Shown here: positions 45,672-57,833 of the stretch, one piece after another | Numbering within the stretch: position 1 is the stretch's first letter | How the letters are laid out: every line of letters starts with the position of its first letter | DNA from: Zopfochytrium polystomum | Taxonomy: Eukaryota > Chytridiomycota > Chytridiomycetes > Chytridiales > Chytridiaceae | Length of the DNA stretch: 64,000 nt | Assembly (NCBI GenBank): GCA_025765615.1 | Contig: JAIVFJ010000313.1 | Span: 1-64,000 of the forward strand | Direction of reading: 5' to 3' | The notes under the pieces: model-generated | Seen by the model: only the letters and a program-made list of their open reading frames with translations | The model's database searches: none | What the model was told of the DNA's origin: nothing | Program-made: the position numbers and the translations under genes

Positions 45672-47466
45672 TTCTTCTCCTCCTCCTTCTCTCTCCTCTC
45701 TCCTCTCCTTCTGGCGAGTGAGTGAGTGCGTGCGGCCGCCTCTTCCAACGTCTTTCTCGGTTGTTCAATCAGTTGTTGCTTGGGACGAAAGGACTAGCTG
45801 CAGAAACACGCCTTGCGAATCCGACCGCTGAACGTTGCTATTTTATTGCGTAGCGCCAGCGAGACAGCAACACGCTAGCGAGACGGTGGGTATAACGTTC
45901 ACCTCCTCTCCGGCTTGGCACAACCCCACTCTTTAGTCCAACCCGGCCTGCTTCGACGTCTCTCTCCGTCGACGTGCAAGAAACACGCAGACAAGCCATT
46001 TGGAAAACAAAAAGCTTAGGGTTCCCTGCCCACGTGCAAGGGCGCGGCCAAACCGAGCATTAAACACACCACCCACCTGAAACCCGTGCGGGGAAGGAGG
46101 GGGCCGTCAACCCTCCACGCGTCTCAGGGTTGTCTCTCGGTTCCATGGTCGGAGCGGAAGCTTGGACCGACTGGTCCACTGCCGCTCGATCCCAATTGCG
46201 CGTGGTCCAGGGTGCGACTCTCCTCGGCAGCGAGGTCGGCCCGCCGCATCATGCGAGATGGAGGCATAGGAGCGGATTGAGGGAGGGGGGTGCAGCGATC
46301 GCGAGAGAGCGGGAGAGAAGACTTCGAACGACTCTGGTTGGATGGACTCCAAGAGGGAGAGAGCGGGAGAGAAGGGGGTGCGCTCTCGGATCGCTGCAAT
46401 GCAAAGGAATGCAGCACACGCGCACAGCGATGCATGGGCGAGCGTAAATGAGTTAAGAGCGACCACACGTAGCTCATTGGGTAGCGTGGTTGCGTGGGGC
46501 GGCCGGCGCCGTGGCGCGGGATTTGCATTGGGCAGTTTTCCGCCTTCTTCGCTCCCTAGTCACGCGCGCGCTCCGTCGCGCGGGACTTCGGCGGGACCCG
46601 CGCGAGCCGCTGGATCGCCGATCCGAGCGCCCCAGTGGGCCGTCATGGGGCAGACAAGAAGAAGAAGAAGAAGAAGAAGAAGAAGAAGAAGAAGAAGAAG
46701 AAGAGTAAAACCGAGACGAGGCAGGAAGGAGACAGCGCAGCGGGAAATAGACGTCAAATCGGGAGGGAGAGTGTCTTTTTCTGGCGGTGGAATGACGGAG
46801 CGTCTCCCACCCAGACGCCACAAGTACTGACTGGCCTGCATGCCGCATATGGTGGGGGGGCCGCATCCAACCTCTCCTCGTGTATTTTATTCAGTTTTCC
46901 TCCCGCGGCCAGAATCCGGTCAGGCGACGGAAGTAGGAGAGGGTAAATAGTATGGATGGACTGCCGAGCTTGCAATTATGGCTGGAGACAACCAACAAAG
47001 TAATTGAAGCGTCCGTGGAAGGAAGGGCCATATGCCGCAGTGCGTGAACGGTCCAGTCCCTGCTACTGAGCTAGTTACATATCAAGCCACTTGCAAGCAG
47101 GCAGCATATGCAGCGTCGCCGTCGCCGTGGAGCGTCAGTTCAGCCCAAGATCGGCGCGCCGGCCCTGGAAGCGAGCAATAACGCGTTTGCTTGTTGTTTG
47201 TGGGTGGGCTTGGTTTTCGTGGAGCCGAGAGAGAGACAGAGAGAGAGCGAGAGAGGGAGAGAGAGAGAGAGAGAGAGAGAACGCGAGCCCCATAGGAAAC
47301 AAGTATCGGCTAAATATCGCAGTGGCAGTGCAGTTTCTTGCTGTCTGTCTATCTGTCTTTCCGCTCTGTCAGCAAAGAAACTTACGCCTTAGTCTGTCTA
47401 CGTTGCAAGCTTCACCCGACCCCCACACCCCCCCCCGCGACCCCCTCCACGGATTGCTATCCACAC

Positions 47467-47503
<37 letters not shown>

Positions 47504-48298
47504 CTCTCTCTCTCTCTCCCTCTGTCTCGCTCTCTGTCTCTGTTTGCTTCCGTATGTTTCGCGTAGCAGAAGCAGCAGCTTCCTCTCCTCTCCTCTCCTC
47601 TCCTTGCCGTGAAGTTTGCGCCATCCACCACCACGCACCGCTGCAGTAAATTGTGCATTTCGTGATTGCGCCCTCCTCACTCCTCACTCCTCGCTCCTCC
47701 TCCTTCTCCGCCACGATCGTCCCGTTCTCGTTCCCCCCAAGAGGCCTCTGAAAAAAGTCCACGAAAGAGAAGGGCGCCATTCGTTGCAAGGTTGGCTGTT
47801 GCTGTAGCTGTTCCTGCTAATGCTGCTCTCCATCGTCTCCCCCACCCACCCCCCGGACCCCCGAACCAACCCCGGAGGAGGTTCGGGGTTCGGAGTCGCA
47901 ACAAGGAACCTCCACTCGGCTCCTCGGAATTCATCCCTCGCTCCCTCTTCTTCTCGCGCCCGCCACCCTCACGCTGTGGCCCCCACCTCACCTTCCCCTT
48001 CCTTATCAGACCGTATTCCCACACATAAAACAGCTGCTCCGTCCGTCCAACGCTCAGCTCTGACCTCATTCTTCAATTTTGGCCACCACAGATTTTCCGA
48101 CAACTCAGCACCCTCCCTATCTGCCAAGGCACTCACACCAACTCGCCCCCGTCCGTCCAATTCACACACGCGGGGTTTTGACCCTTCCTCGCTGTCACGA
48201 AAGCGACAGATCAACCACCTGCAAACGTAAAACCAGCTCCTGCCATCAACCTGTCATCTGGATCTCGCGCCGATCTGTGATCGTAGCCAGATCTATCT
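45598..48298. repeat. Microsatellite-rich intergenic region
   Basis: No gene is seen over 2.7 kb. It holds the second copy of the 38-bp element (46337-46374), an (AAG)n triplet tract (46656-46705), a GA tract (47224-47281), and an (AC)n block running directly into (TC)n (47463-47520). The last 300 nt before exportin-4 are C-rich and pyrimidine-rich and probably hold its promoter. Confidence 0.65.
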
Positions 48299-51200
48299 AT
48301 GCCCGTTCTTCCAGCCTCCGCCTCGTCGCCGCAACACCAACCCCAGCCTCGAACGACAGTGGATCCTGCATCCATCTCGCACGTCGTAAATGTTCTGACC
48401 GAAGCGTGCCATAAGCTGCAGGTACGCTGGCCTCCCCATTTCTTCTTTACTATCAGATCGGTAACCCTTCGGGTTCGTTGCGCTACGCGGATCGATCGAT
48501 TAATCTTCCGACCGATCGTCCCAGCCCATCGATTCATTTCGACTGTTTGTCAACGCATCCCACTGACCGATCTGTACTTTTAGAATGTCCCAACTACAAA
48601 GGACGCTGAAGCGACGTTTCAAGAGTTTGCCAGAAATCCGGACGCGCTGCAGCTCTCCAAGCTGGTCTTGGGTAACTTTCGCTGGTCTATTGATCGAATT
48701 CATCACTAATGTTACTGCCTCCAATTTTGCAGAGAGCACATCGTTCCCGAGCCTGCAGTTCTACGTTGCTAACATCTTGAAGGATGCGGCCTTGAGGGAG
48801 TACAGTGTCCACCCAAAGGACTACATGCTCTCGATTAGAGATTTTCTCGTCAACTACTGTCTTTCCATCAGGTACGTGTGCCCTTCTGATGCCGGAAGCT
48901 GTTATCTAGCGCTCCATTTACACGAATCCTCGCCCCTCCTCGCCCGCCCCCCCCCAGCCAACGAGATCCATCCAACACGTTTGCAATCAACAAGATCGTG
49001 CACGCAGCCGTCGTCATCACAAAGCGCGCGTGGCTGGATCTCACCGGCGACGAGCGATCCTCCTTTCTCGCGCAAACCATCCAGCTCCGCTCCGGCAACG
49101 CCTACCAGCGCTTCATCGGCCTCCGCCTCATCTCTCAGCTCCTCGAAGAGTTCTCCAACGACTCCACTGCAGTCGGCTTGTCCTGGGACTTTCACCACCG
49201 CTGCCGGAAGACGTTCGAAGAGACGGAACTGCGCCAGCTGTTTGAGGTCGACTTGGCGTGGCTGCACGAATTCGTGGTGGATCCGGCCTTGCTGCACGTC
49301 GATGGGGAGCTCCAGAACGCAAAGATGTGTGCGACCATTTTGCTGCACATTCTGTCGTGGGAGTTTACGTCATGTGAGTTTGATTGATGAAGAGCGGGTG
49401 TTTTCTTTTGAGGGGGATTTGCCTTTTTGGTGATGCCATTCGGCTCCTACGCGCGCACACTGAACCGACTGTGCGCCTACCACAGTTAGAACAACCTTTG
49501 CCGGATCCTTCAGCAGTAAATTGAACCAGAGCGGCAGCGGCAATGGAGGAGGAGGAGGCGGTGAATCGTCGGAGCAGCTTCCCGAAGGAATGGGCAAGTT
49601 TCCGGCCACCTGGGACAAGTTCATTGTTCGCCCCGAAGTGATCGATCTCTTGTTCCGGCTGCATCAAATTCTCGTGGAGGACGACGACTCGGGAATCACG
49701 ATGCGGTGTTTGCAGCAGTTGGCGTGCATCAAGGGACCAGTGTTTCACAATGACGGGGCAGAGCGCGCGTTCGCGAGCCACCTGCTGGGTCGCATGACGG
49801 AGATGATTGCAAGGTGAGATGTCCTTGGTTCATAGACCAGTAGTGCACTTTTGCTTACAATTTTGCCCCATTCCCGTGCTGTCGCGTCGGTGACAGTTTT
49901 AATACTACCGCCACCTTTGATGCGGACACTGACGACGGTGATGAGCTCACCGGAATCGCCACTGTCGTGAAGCGCGCCGTCTCTAATTTCTTGCTCTCAA
50001 CTCTGGGGCCTTTGCCCTCTTTCATTCCGTTCTTGACCGAAGTCTGCAAACTGACAATCAACTGCCTAAAGAACTCGAAAGTGTCAGACGATGTGGTCGA
50101 TAGCGATATCAGCGACGACGGAGCGATCATGGAGGACAGTTGGACGGCCGACGCCGCAGACATTTTGATGGACGCCTGGTCGGTCGTCGGTAGGCTAAAT
50201 TTATCACAAATGAAAGGGATTACGCTCTTTTGCCTAACAGCTTTTCCAGTCCTCGAAGCAGAAATGAAAGCACAGGAGCTCCAATACGCTGGCGCCACTG
50301 CAGCCGCCACTAACACCACCTTTGACCTGGCACAATTTTTTTCCTTCCTCGAATCCGTCGGTCCCGCCATCTTCCAAACCTACGTCGACTCCAAACTAAT
50401 CTCGATCGAACACACCGCCTCCCTCCTCGACCGCTCCGAACAAGACGAAGTCGCCTCCCTCGTCGACGACGACCCCTCCGGCGGCGGCATGGACGACCGC
50501 GTCGTCTACGAAGACCAGCTCCTCTACCTCTCCGTCATGGGCCGCCTCAACCCGCACCCGGCTTGCGCTCTCCTCACCGCCAAACTCGGCGAGCGCTTCC
50601 AAAAACTCAAGGTCGTCATCCAAATCGGTGGTTCCGCCGAGCAGCGGCAAATGCTGTTCGAGCAGATCCACTGGCTCGTCCTCATGGCCGGATTCCTCCT
50701 CGCCGACGAGGGCGTCGGAGAAAAGCCTGTCGTGCATCGGAGCTTTGTGAAAATGTCCATGGCGGCGGCGCAGGCGAACGGTGGGGCAGAGGACTACACG
50801 GTGGCGCTGCCGACCCTCGTGTTTAATGTGTTGGCGTACATGACTGCCGAGGACGAGAGCCCGCTGGTGCGAAACTGGGCGATGTCTCTTTCTTTTTTTT
50901 GTTATTGAAATGGTTCGGAAACGCTCTTCTGATAGGTTTTTGCACTTCCCCTCGCCCTATAGCTTGAAGTTTTGAGCCCCCTCCTACTCAAAACACTCCT
51001 CTGGTTTTCCGAACGCTGGAGCAGAACATATCTTTTCGCCTACGACACCGACCCCAGCACCGAGCTCTCGTAAGAGAATCAAAACTTTTTTGCAAAGCGA
51101 AAACCTTCTTGTTCTATCCCACCATCTAATTTCGAGCATCGCTTCCCCACACCCCAACCCATAGCCCCACCCTGATCAAATCCTTCTCCAAATCCGGCGG

Positions 51201-53522
51201 CGACAAAGTCCTGCACTTCCTCGTCGAGTCCTGCGCCCGCAACTTCTCCCTCTGGTCCTTTGACCACTCGGTCCTCTCCGCCGTCATCGACCTCCTCTCC
51301 GGCCTCGCCTCCGTCCCCTCCGTCCGCAGCCGGCTGCTGCGCTCCGACCGCTTCCGCGAAATCGTACACTACTTCTTAAGGACTTTGCAGTGCTTGCCTA
51401 GTAACGTGCACAGGTGCGGTTGGGAGGGAGAGGGGGAAGGGGGAGGTTGCGGAGGTGTGGATAGTTTAACGTGGAGGATTTGGGAGGAGGAGGAGGAGGG
51501 ATTGAAAGCTGCAAACGCCGTGGATCAATGTCGTGGAGGGTGCTGTGGCTTGGAACCCAGGCTGACGTGCTCCCTTTGTCTTCACCCCATAGCACCATGG
51601 TCGAGCTGGTAGCATCCATATCGACCCAAGGCGTTGAGCCCGGCGTTGAGGAGGTTGTTTTCAAGGGGCTTCTCGCTTCGCTCGGGGTGAGTTTTCACCC
51701 CTTCCTTTCCTTGGAACGGCTGGGATGCTGGGATAATGCACCCCTACTCATCAGTCCCCCCATCGTTCGTGTGTCCAGGCCCAGCTGCATTCCGTAATCG
51801 ATCGCCAGGACTTTGCGACAAAGTACCAGGAGTCGGAAATTAAACTGCAAATCATTAACACACTCGAGGTAAAGATACTCCTTCCGCCTCTTCCTTCGGG
51901 GTTCTAGAAGAAATCGTATGTCGTTCCTCTGTTCACCCCCTCTCATTTTGAAACTCGTTGCAGATGTTCCACGGCCTTGCAGCCGCTGCCGACTACCGCA
52001 ACGCCACGCTCATCTTTTCGAGCGTGGCGCCCTATTTAAGCATCTTCTCTCGCCTCTTTGGCTTTTATTCCTCGCACTTTGACGTCAATTTTTATATCCT
52101 GGCTGTGTATCTCGCCGTCGCAAAGATCCTGGTGAGTGGCAATTGCGTGTGAAGAGCACTTGGGCTGGCGTCGGGCGGAGAAAGAAATCAAGCGCTGTAT
52201 GGTACCGCGGCTGAACTTTTTGTGCCCCACGGTTCCAGGAGTTTGACGGGCTCGACCCGCAGTCTCGGCAGATCCTTTCCGAATCGCTCATCAGCGTGTT
52301 GAAAATGTACACCGACGCTAATCAAGGTGCGGTCCAAAACAAATCCCCTACCGCTCCTTTTGCGATATTGGTACTTGTCTCAATCGCTGACAATTTTATT
52401 TCTCTTCCCCGTTGTCATGGTTCCTCCAACAGGCATGAAAACAAGGCCTGGCCAAATCGACGACGACCTGTTCAAGGACTTGTCCTTGATCCTTGAGATT
52501 TTGGGATGCTTGGTGGAACACGGGTCGAAAGGTGAGAGAGCGCGTGCAACAAACGGAATTCATCAGGCGTGGCCGCCAATTCATCCGTGCCTGACTCATC
52601 CTCTTTTTGTGGCCCAATTGCAGAGAAAGATTTGGTGGACGTCATTTTCTACGGCGTCAACACCGTGCTGCCCATGGTCAGTTTGGACATGATGAAGGTA
52701 CTGTTACCCCACCCTCTTTCCCCTTGACCGCACTCCAAGCACTTAATAATGAAAAAAACTCGCAAACTCCTTACCCCCAGTTCCCCCGGGTCTGCAGCGA
52801 CTACCTCAAACTCACTGGCCAGCTCCTCGACCGCTTCCCCGAAAAGCTCCCGACGCTCCCGCCGCCCCTAGTCGCGGCGCTCGTCGACTCGATCCGGTTC
52901 GGTATCCAGCAGCCCATCCAGGACGTCCAGCGCGTCTGCTTCGACTCGGTCGCCGCCGTCGTGCGATTCTGCATCCGCGCGCAGGCTGCAGCGAACAGCA
53001 GTGCCAACGGCGGCGCCGGCACGGACGGGGCGCAGCAGCCGCAGCTCGAGACGCTCCTGGCGCACCTCGACGGCGTGCTGAGGCTGCTGCTGGACTTGCT
53101 GCTGTTTGAGGAGCTCGACGCTGGGTTCGTCGACGCGGCGGGGGAGGCCGTGTTTTCGCTGATTGTGCTGAGACACGTGAGTGCTTTTTCTTTTCTTCCC
53201 CCACCTCCCTGCTTTGGCGAGACTTAACTCAAACCTTTTGCAAATCCTTTGAACAAAAATACCAACTGCAAACAAAAAACAAAACAAACAGCCCACTTTC
53301 GTCGCCCTCGTCCGCCACCTGATCGCCGCGCAGCCCGACCCGCTCCGCACCCAGCGCCTTCACGCCGCCTTTGACGCCCTCGACGCCGTCGCGTCCCACG
53401 CCGCCGCCCGCGTCACCGCCGCCGCGGGCGCCGCCGTCCTCGACAACGCGTCCCTGCGCGCGTTCCAGGAGGGCTTGGTCGCGTTCTTGATGGACGTCAG
53501 GGGGTTCTTGCGGGTCAAGTGA
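48299..53522 (+). CDS. XPO4: Exportin-4-like nuclear transport receptor (importin-beta superfamily)
   Basis: About 16 exons with standard GT-AG introns join without a frameshift to roughly 1050 residues of HEAT-type helices. Landmarks match exportin-4 in order: LQFYVANILKDAALREYS; NTFAINKIVHAAVVITKRAW; a helix with YQRFIGLRLISQLLEEFSND; GLSWDFHHRCRKTFEETEL; ILSWEF; ERWSRTYLFAY; LIKSFSKSGGDKVLHFLVES; a Ser/Gly loop (GSFSSKLNQSGSGNGG); FSRLFGFYSSHFDVNFYILA; and the C-terminal helices to FLRVK. Exon 1 is 48299-48421 and exon 2 48584-48671. Exportin-4 carries cargo such as eIF5A and SMAD3 out of the nucleus with RanGTP in animals; the fungal cargo is not known. Clean reading across 5 kb contrasts with the GC-rich genes nearby. 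Confidence 0.88.
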
Positions 53523-54302
53523 GGGGCGGGGGGTATGGGGAAGGGGGAAAGGGAGAATTGATGATAGGGGGATGGTTAAGGAGAGTGATGGTGTTGTTGA
53601 GCGGAAGTTTTGTTTCCCAACCCGTATGTAATGGTCTTTCTTTTTGTTCGTAACCTTTTTACTTTTTCCTTTACCATTTTTGCTCCTTTGGATAATTGAT
53701 TGTTTCTGTTGTCAGTTTTTTTTTGCTCTGTTTCGCCCACATTTTCTTCTGGGCGCGAGCGCGGGGATGTGCCGCACGCCTTTTTCCCGCCGCGTCCGGG
53801 AGTCCTTTGGTTTCGCCGTCCTTCTTCGCACCCTTTTTTCTTCTTCTTTTTTGCATTGCAAACACGAAGGCTTTGTCGTGGGAGACAACGGGTGAAGCTT
53901 AAGTAACTCGCCCATATGGGGGAAGCTGGGTTCTCGTTTGAATACTTTAGTAGCAAACCATGGAATGGCGAGGAAATGGGAAGAACCGTCGTAGGAAGGA
54001 ATGGGTCCTCCGAGCATTCTTGAATTTTAATACCCCGCTTCCGGTGGCGAAACACCAACCAGTGAAGTTGATTCGCGTTGAGTGGGTGAACGTGACAGGA
54101 TGGATAATCCTTTGAACAGCAGGCCGCCGAAACACGACGGAAATTGGCACGGGAAGTAATTTGGTAGGTCTTCGGACTTCCAAGCACAGTCGGATCGTTG
54201 TTGCTTTCCCAAGGAGACACTGCAGGCTCAGCCTCGCTCAGCGGGAAATAAGGAGAAAGTGGGATGCAACGAAGCAGAACCAAACAGCACTAATCACGCA
54301 CG
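53523..54302. other. Intergenic; no supported gene
   Basis: A long minus-strand frame (54283-53576) exists, but it contains Lys and Pro runs, no domain and no codon bias. Confidence 0.5.
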
Positions 54303-54714
54303 ATGCGGCGGCGGAGCCTCCAGTTCCTTCTCGTCGCCGTCGTGATCCTCACCGTCGTTGTCGGTGCGCTTGGGTAAGCACATTCTGGGTGATACAATCA
54401 ACGCCCTCTTACAAATCGAAATCATCTACAACCCTGGCAGCGCGAACCCCCAACCCGGCAGCACGAACCCCTCGACATCAAAAAAATGGAACAAGATCAA
54501 AGCCTGTGTCGGTATTTGCGCGAGAAAGGCGCAGCGAGCTGCTGGCAAAACGGCAGACTTTGTCATAGAAGGCCTCAAGGCCACCCAGCCACCGGCCAAG
54601 GTTACCAAGACCGGGGTAAAGCTGGCCGGAAAAGCTCTCAAGGCGGCCGGAAAGATCGCCCTCGATTCTGTCGACTCTTGTGTGAGTAACGTTTGCGACA
54701 ATATCGATATGTAG
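54303..54714 (+). CDS. Secreted cationic peptide with two Cys pairs
   Basis: Two exons (54303-54373 and 54441-54714; intron GTAAGC..GGCAG, phase 2) give 114 residues. The N-terminus is a signal peptide (MRRRSLQFLLVAVVILTVVV, probable cleavage after GALG). The mature part starts with a Pro/Ser/Asn-rich stretch, then KKWNKIKACVGICARKAQR, a linker, an amphipathic Lys/Ala/Gly helix (VKLAGKALKAAGKIAL) and SCVSNVC near the end. The spacing C-x3-C ... C-x4-C recalls helical-hairpin defence peptides, and the basic amphipathic helix recalls membrane-active peptides; both are resemblance only. It heads a locally duplicated segment whose second copy is broken. Confidence 0.62.
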
Positions 54715-55808
54715 TTTGGGGCATCTTTCATTTGCGACTGCTTTCTGTTTGGGGATGGAGAGCGTTGAGTTTCGGGGTTGTGGCGCATTTGCGTCTGTCA
54801 TGTCAGTTTCTATTCGTTCTTTCTTTCTCTCGTGTTATAACTGGCCCCTCTTCTCCTGCCAACACTTCGTGGGAACTCTTCTTTCTTCACCCTGACTATC
54901 GCCTGTCTGCCGAAAGTCAACAGAGAGATGAAGAGGTCAGGCGAGAGGAAGACATATGTTGAAGTTGTTTGAACAGTAAAGGACCAGTGCGAGTAGGCCT
55001 GAACAAGGACAAGAGCAAGGCGCAGGCTGGGGCCGGCTTGCATGGCGAAGCCGCTACTAAGAATGAAAGTCACTCGACGGTTGGCGGCTCCGAGGGGCCA
55101 GTTGGGATGAATTGGTGGATGTTCTGACCATCGCTGTGGCTGTATGTGCGTATTGAAGTTAGTTTGCACCCTTCGTCCTTCTCAGCAGCTCACTTTGGGC
55201 GGAGGCTTCAGACAGACGTTTGGATTCCGAATCCCGACTTACCGCTTCCCAGAATGCAGAGCGGAGCAGCAATCCTCGCTTGGCCCGGAGTGGCGTCGGA
55301 CCCTCATCACGCATTTCGTCGCTGAAGCGCTCAACGAATGTGTTCGCGATTGGCGAATTTCCAGAAAAGGGAAATTCCGAGTCCGTCCCTCACACTACTC
55401 GCTTCCAGGTCTTAAGCGTAATCTCTCGTTTCTCTCGTTTCGATAGTACGTACATCCACGAAGCTGCCTTTTAGCAATGGCGAAATCACAAAGCTGTTCC
55501 CAGCCGGCAGGGGAATCCCCGTCACGGCTAACGGCGCAATTAACCGATTCTAGCCCAGCGTCGAAAGCAGGCAGGCCTCTTCGGCGCTTGCAAGTCGTGG
55601 AGACCGAGGCTTCTCAGAGCAAAATAATCTCCGCAACAAATCGCCCAACACGGGCCTACGCGCCATTCGCAACGCTCAATCTCCTCTCCATCGAGGACGT
55701 CGCGGGATCCAACCCTTGAGGACGACAGTTGTTGGGAGAGGCCAAAGGACCTTCGGACAATTCGAAACAAAACCGCTCTGTCCGCTTCGTGACTTTGCCA
55801 ACAGTCGG

Positions 55809-56321
55809 ATGCCCTCGTCACCCTTGCCCTCGTCCGCCGCCATGCCAGCTGCCGCCGCCGCCGTCGCTCGCTCCCATCCACGACAAGGGCGAATCGCAAA
55901 GAGCAGGACCCTGCAATCGCGATCGCGGCGGCGGCAGGCCGCCGCCAACGCAACAAAACCGCCTGCGACAACCGCCCACCAAAACGCTGCCAGCGACACC
56001 GAAACGGAGCCAGAAACGGACAACGAGACCTTGCGGGAGGCGCCTCGGGACGAGACAGCTGCGCCTCCCACCTGCCCCTCCACCGTCTCGACAGAGCCCC
56101 CAGCGGTGCCGGCGGAGCCGACTTCCGGATCGTCGCTCAATGCATCGACTCGCTGCTTCCTGGCCGAGCACGCAAAGCCGGTCCAAGGACGGGGTGCGGT
56201 GGAGTACTGCTGCCTCGAGGCTTACTTGATTGCGATGAGGCGGTTGGAGGAGACCGGGAAGAATCCTGTGGAAAAAGAAAAGGGTCGCAAGCGACGAAGG
56301 GGAGAGGAGTCGAAAAGGTGA
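55809..56321 (+). CDS. Small protein with CFLAEHA/EYCC motifs and Lys-Arg tail (left copy)
   Basis: 170 residues from the ATG at 55809. The N-terminal half is Ala/Ser/Arg/Thr-rich, with an acidic SDTETEPETDNET segment. The C-terminal half is the part conserved in the duplicate: RCFLAEHA, GAVEYCCLEAYLIAMRRLEE, TGKNPVEKEKGRKRRR. The basic end looks like a nuclear localisation signal, and three Cys are conserved between copies. There is no signal peptide. An upstream in-frame extension to 55716 lacks an ATG. I do not know the family. Its constant pairing with the cationic peptide gene in both units suggests the two moved together, though not necessarily that they work together. Confidence 0.5.
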   Translation: MPSSPLPSSAAMPAAAAAVARSHPRQGRIAKSRTLQSRSRRRQAAANATKPPATTAHQNAASDTETEPETDNETLREAPRDETAAPPTCPSTVSTEPPAVPAEPTSGSSLNASTRCFLAEHAKPVQGRGAVEYCCLEAYLIAMRRLEETGKNPVEKEKGRKRRRGEESKR

Positions 56322-56729
56322 ACCTGCGGCTTCTAGTGTAGAGCACGAAAGGGCACCAAGGCAACATGGTGCAAGGCTGCGCCCTCCCATGTGCCCAACT
56401 ACCCCCGCCCAGCGAAGCACCAACAGTGGTTGGGGGGGCAGACTCTTCCAATTCATTCCTTCGCCCAGATACTTCATTACAAGTGCTTAGTTTCGCTCAC
56501 CGGTTTTCCACTTTCCCCTTGACGCTCACACACTCCTGCTCCTCCCGCTCAACACAAAATATCCGGAAGAAGCAAAGGAAAAGAAATGAGTCGAAGAGCC
56601 ACAACCAGAATAATGAGTTTCAGAGGCTGTTGGCCTCTACTCTGCATTTCTGGTTCCCACCCCACGAGAAGAACGACGACCAGAATCAAAAGAGCGGGTA
56701 GAACGGTCCCAGGAGGGTCCACGGCAGCC

Positions 56730-57032
56730 CACGACAGCAGTTGCCTCACCGTCGTTGTCGGTGCCTTGGGTAGGCACACACTGGTTGATACTTTCAAAGG
56801 CCTTTCTCCCTCTTACACAAGGTCTTACGATCGAAATCATCCTCAATCCGGCAGCACGAGCTCCTCGACATCGAAATTGAAGAAGGTCAAAGCCTGCGTC
56901 TTGCATGAGAAAGGCGCAGCGAGCCTCTGGCAAAACGGCAGACTTTGTCAAAGCCGGCCCCAAGGCCAGCACCAAGGCACCTGCAAACAAAAACTATCAA
57001 GATAGCTGGAAAGATTGCCCTCGAATCTAGGA
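56730..57032 (+). pseudogene. Decayed right-hand copy of the secreted cationic peptide gene
   Basis: The end of exon 1 (CLTVVVGALG plus a GTAGGC donor) and the first-Cys block (KKVKACV) are recognisable. The start of the signal peptide is replaced, the frame breaks right after the first Cys (TGA in CTTGCATGAGAAAGG), and the amphipathic helix region is shortened. Confidence 0.65.
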
Positions 57033-57299
57033 GAGAAGTGATGTGCAGAATATTGTTGGAACAGTGCAAGGATGGAGGTGAAGTGTGTGGGCCCAGAGTC
57101 CATTATTGGAACTACACAAAAGAAACATGACGTTCCCATCCTCTAATGAGAGAACATGCGCGAAGCTGCCTTTCGGCAACGAGAAAATCACGAAAGCTGT
57201 TCCCAGCCGGCAAAGGAGCCCGGATGGCCGCTCAGATGCCCCATATCAATTTGCTTCGGACATCTCACTGCTGGCAAAGTCATGAGGGAGACGGAGTGG

Positions 57300-57833
57300 T
57301 TTGCTTCGGTTGCCTCACCCCCACCACTAGCCACCACGCCAGCCGCCACCAAGCCAGCCGCCGCCGCCGTCGCTCGCTCCCATCCACCACAAGGGCGCAT
57401 CGCAAAGCGCAGGACCCCACAATCGCGACGGGGGCGGTCTGCCGCCGCAGCACACGCAGCCAAATAGCCTTCGGCAACCGCCCACCAAAACGCTGCCAGC
57501 GACACCGAAACGGAGCCCGAAACGGAGCCAGAAACGGACAACGGAGCATCCGTGAGGACCCTCGAGGCGAGACAGCGAACGGTTCCCACCTGCCCGTCCA
57601 CCGTCGCAACGGAGCCAGTGGCGCCGGCGGAGCCGACTCCCAGATCGTCGATCAATGTATTGCCTCGCTGCTTCCTCGCCGAGCACGCAATTGTTCGAAA
57701 ACCGGGGGTGGTGGAGTACTGCTGCATCGAGGCTTTCATGATTGAGGTGAGGCGGGGGAAGGAAACCGGGCAGAATCCTGTGGCGACAGAAAAGGGTCGC
57801 AAGCGACGAAGGGTAGAAGAGTCGAAAAGATGA
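57300..57833 (+). pseudogene. Right-hand copy of the CFLAEHA/EYCC protein, interrupted by a stop
   Basis: The same frame carries the Ala/Arg-rich start and the conserved end (RCFLAEHA, VEYCCIEAFMIEVRR, TGQNPVATEKGRKRRR), but a TAG at 57465-57467 cuts it. A segment before TCPSTVATE is out of register with the left copy (compensating indels), and four extra residues extend the acidic repeat. The end from 57552 remains open, so a shorter product is possible. Confidence 0.6.

Noticed and set aside
53576..54283. 235-codon minus-strand open frame
   Set aside because: Contains Lys and Pro runs from low-complexity DNA, no domain, no codon preference and no plausible splice partners.
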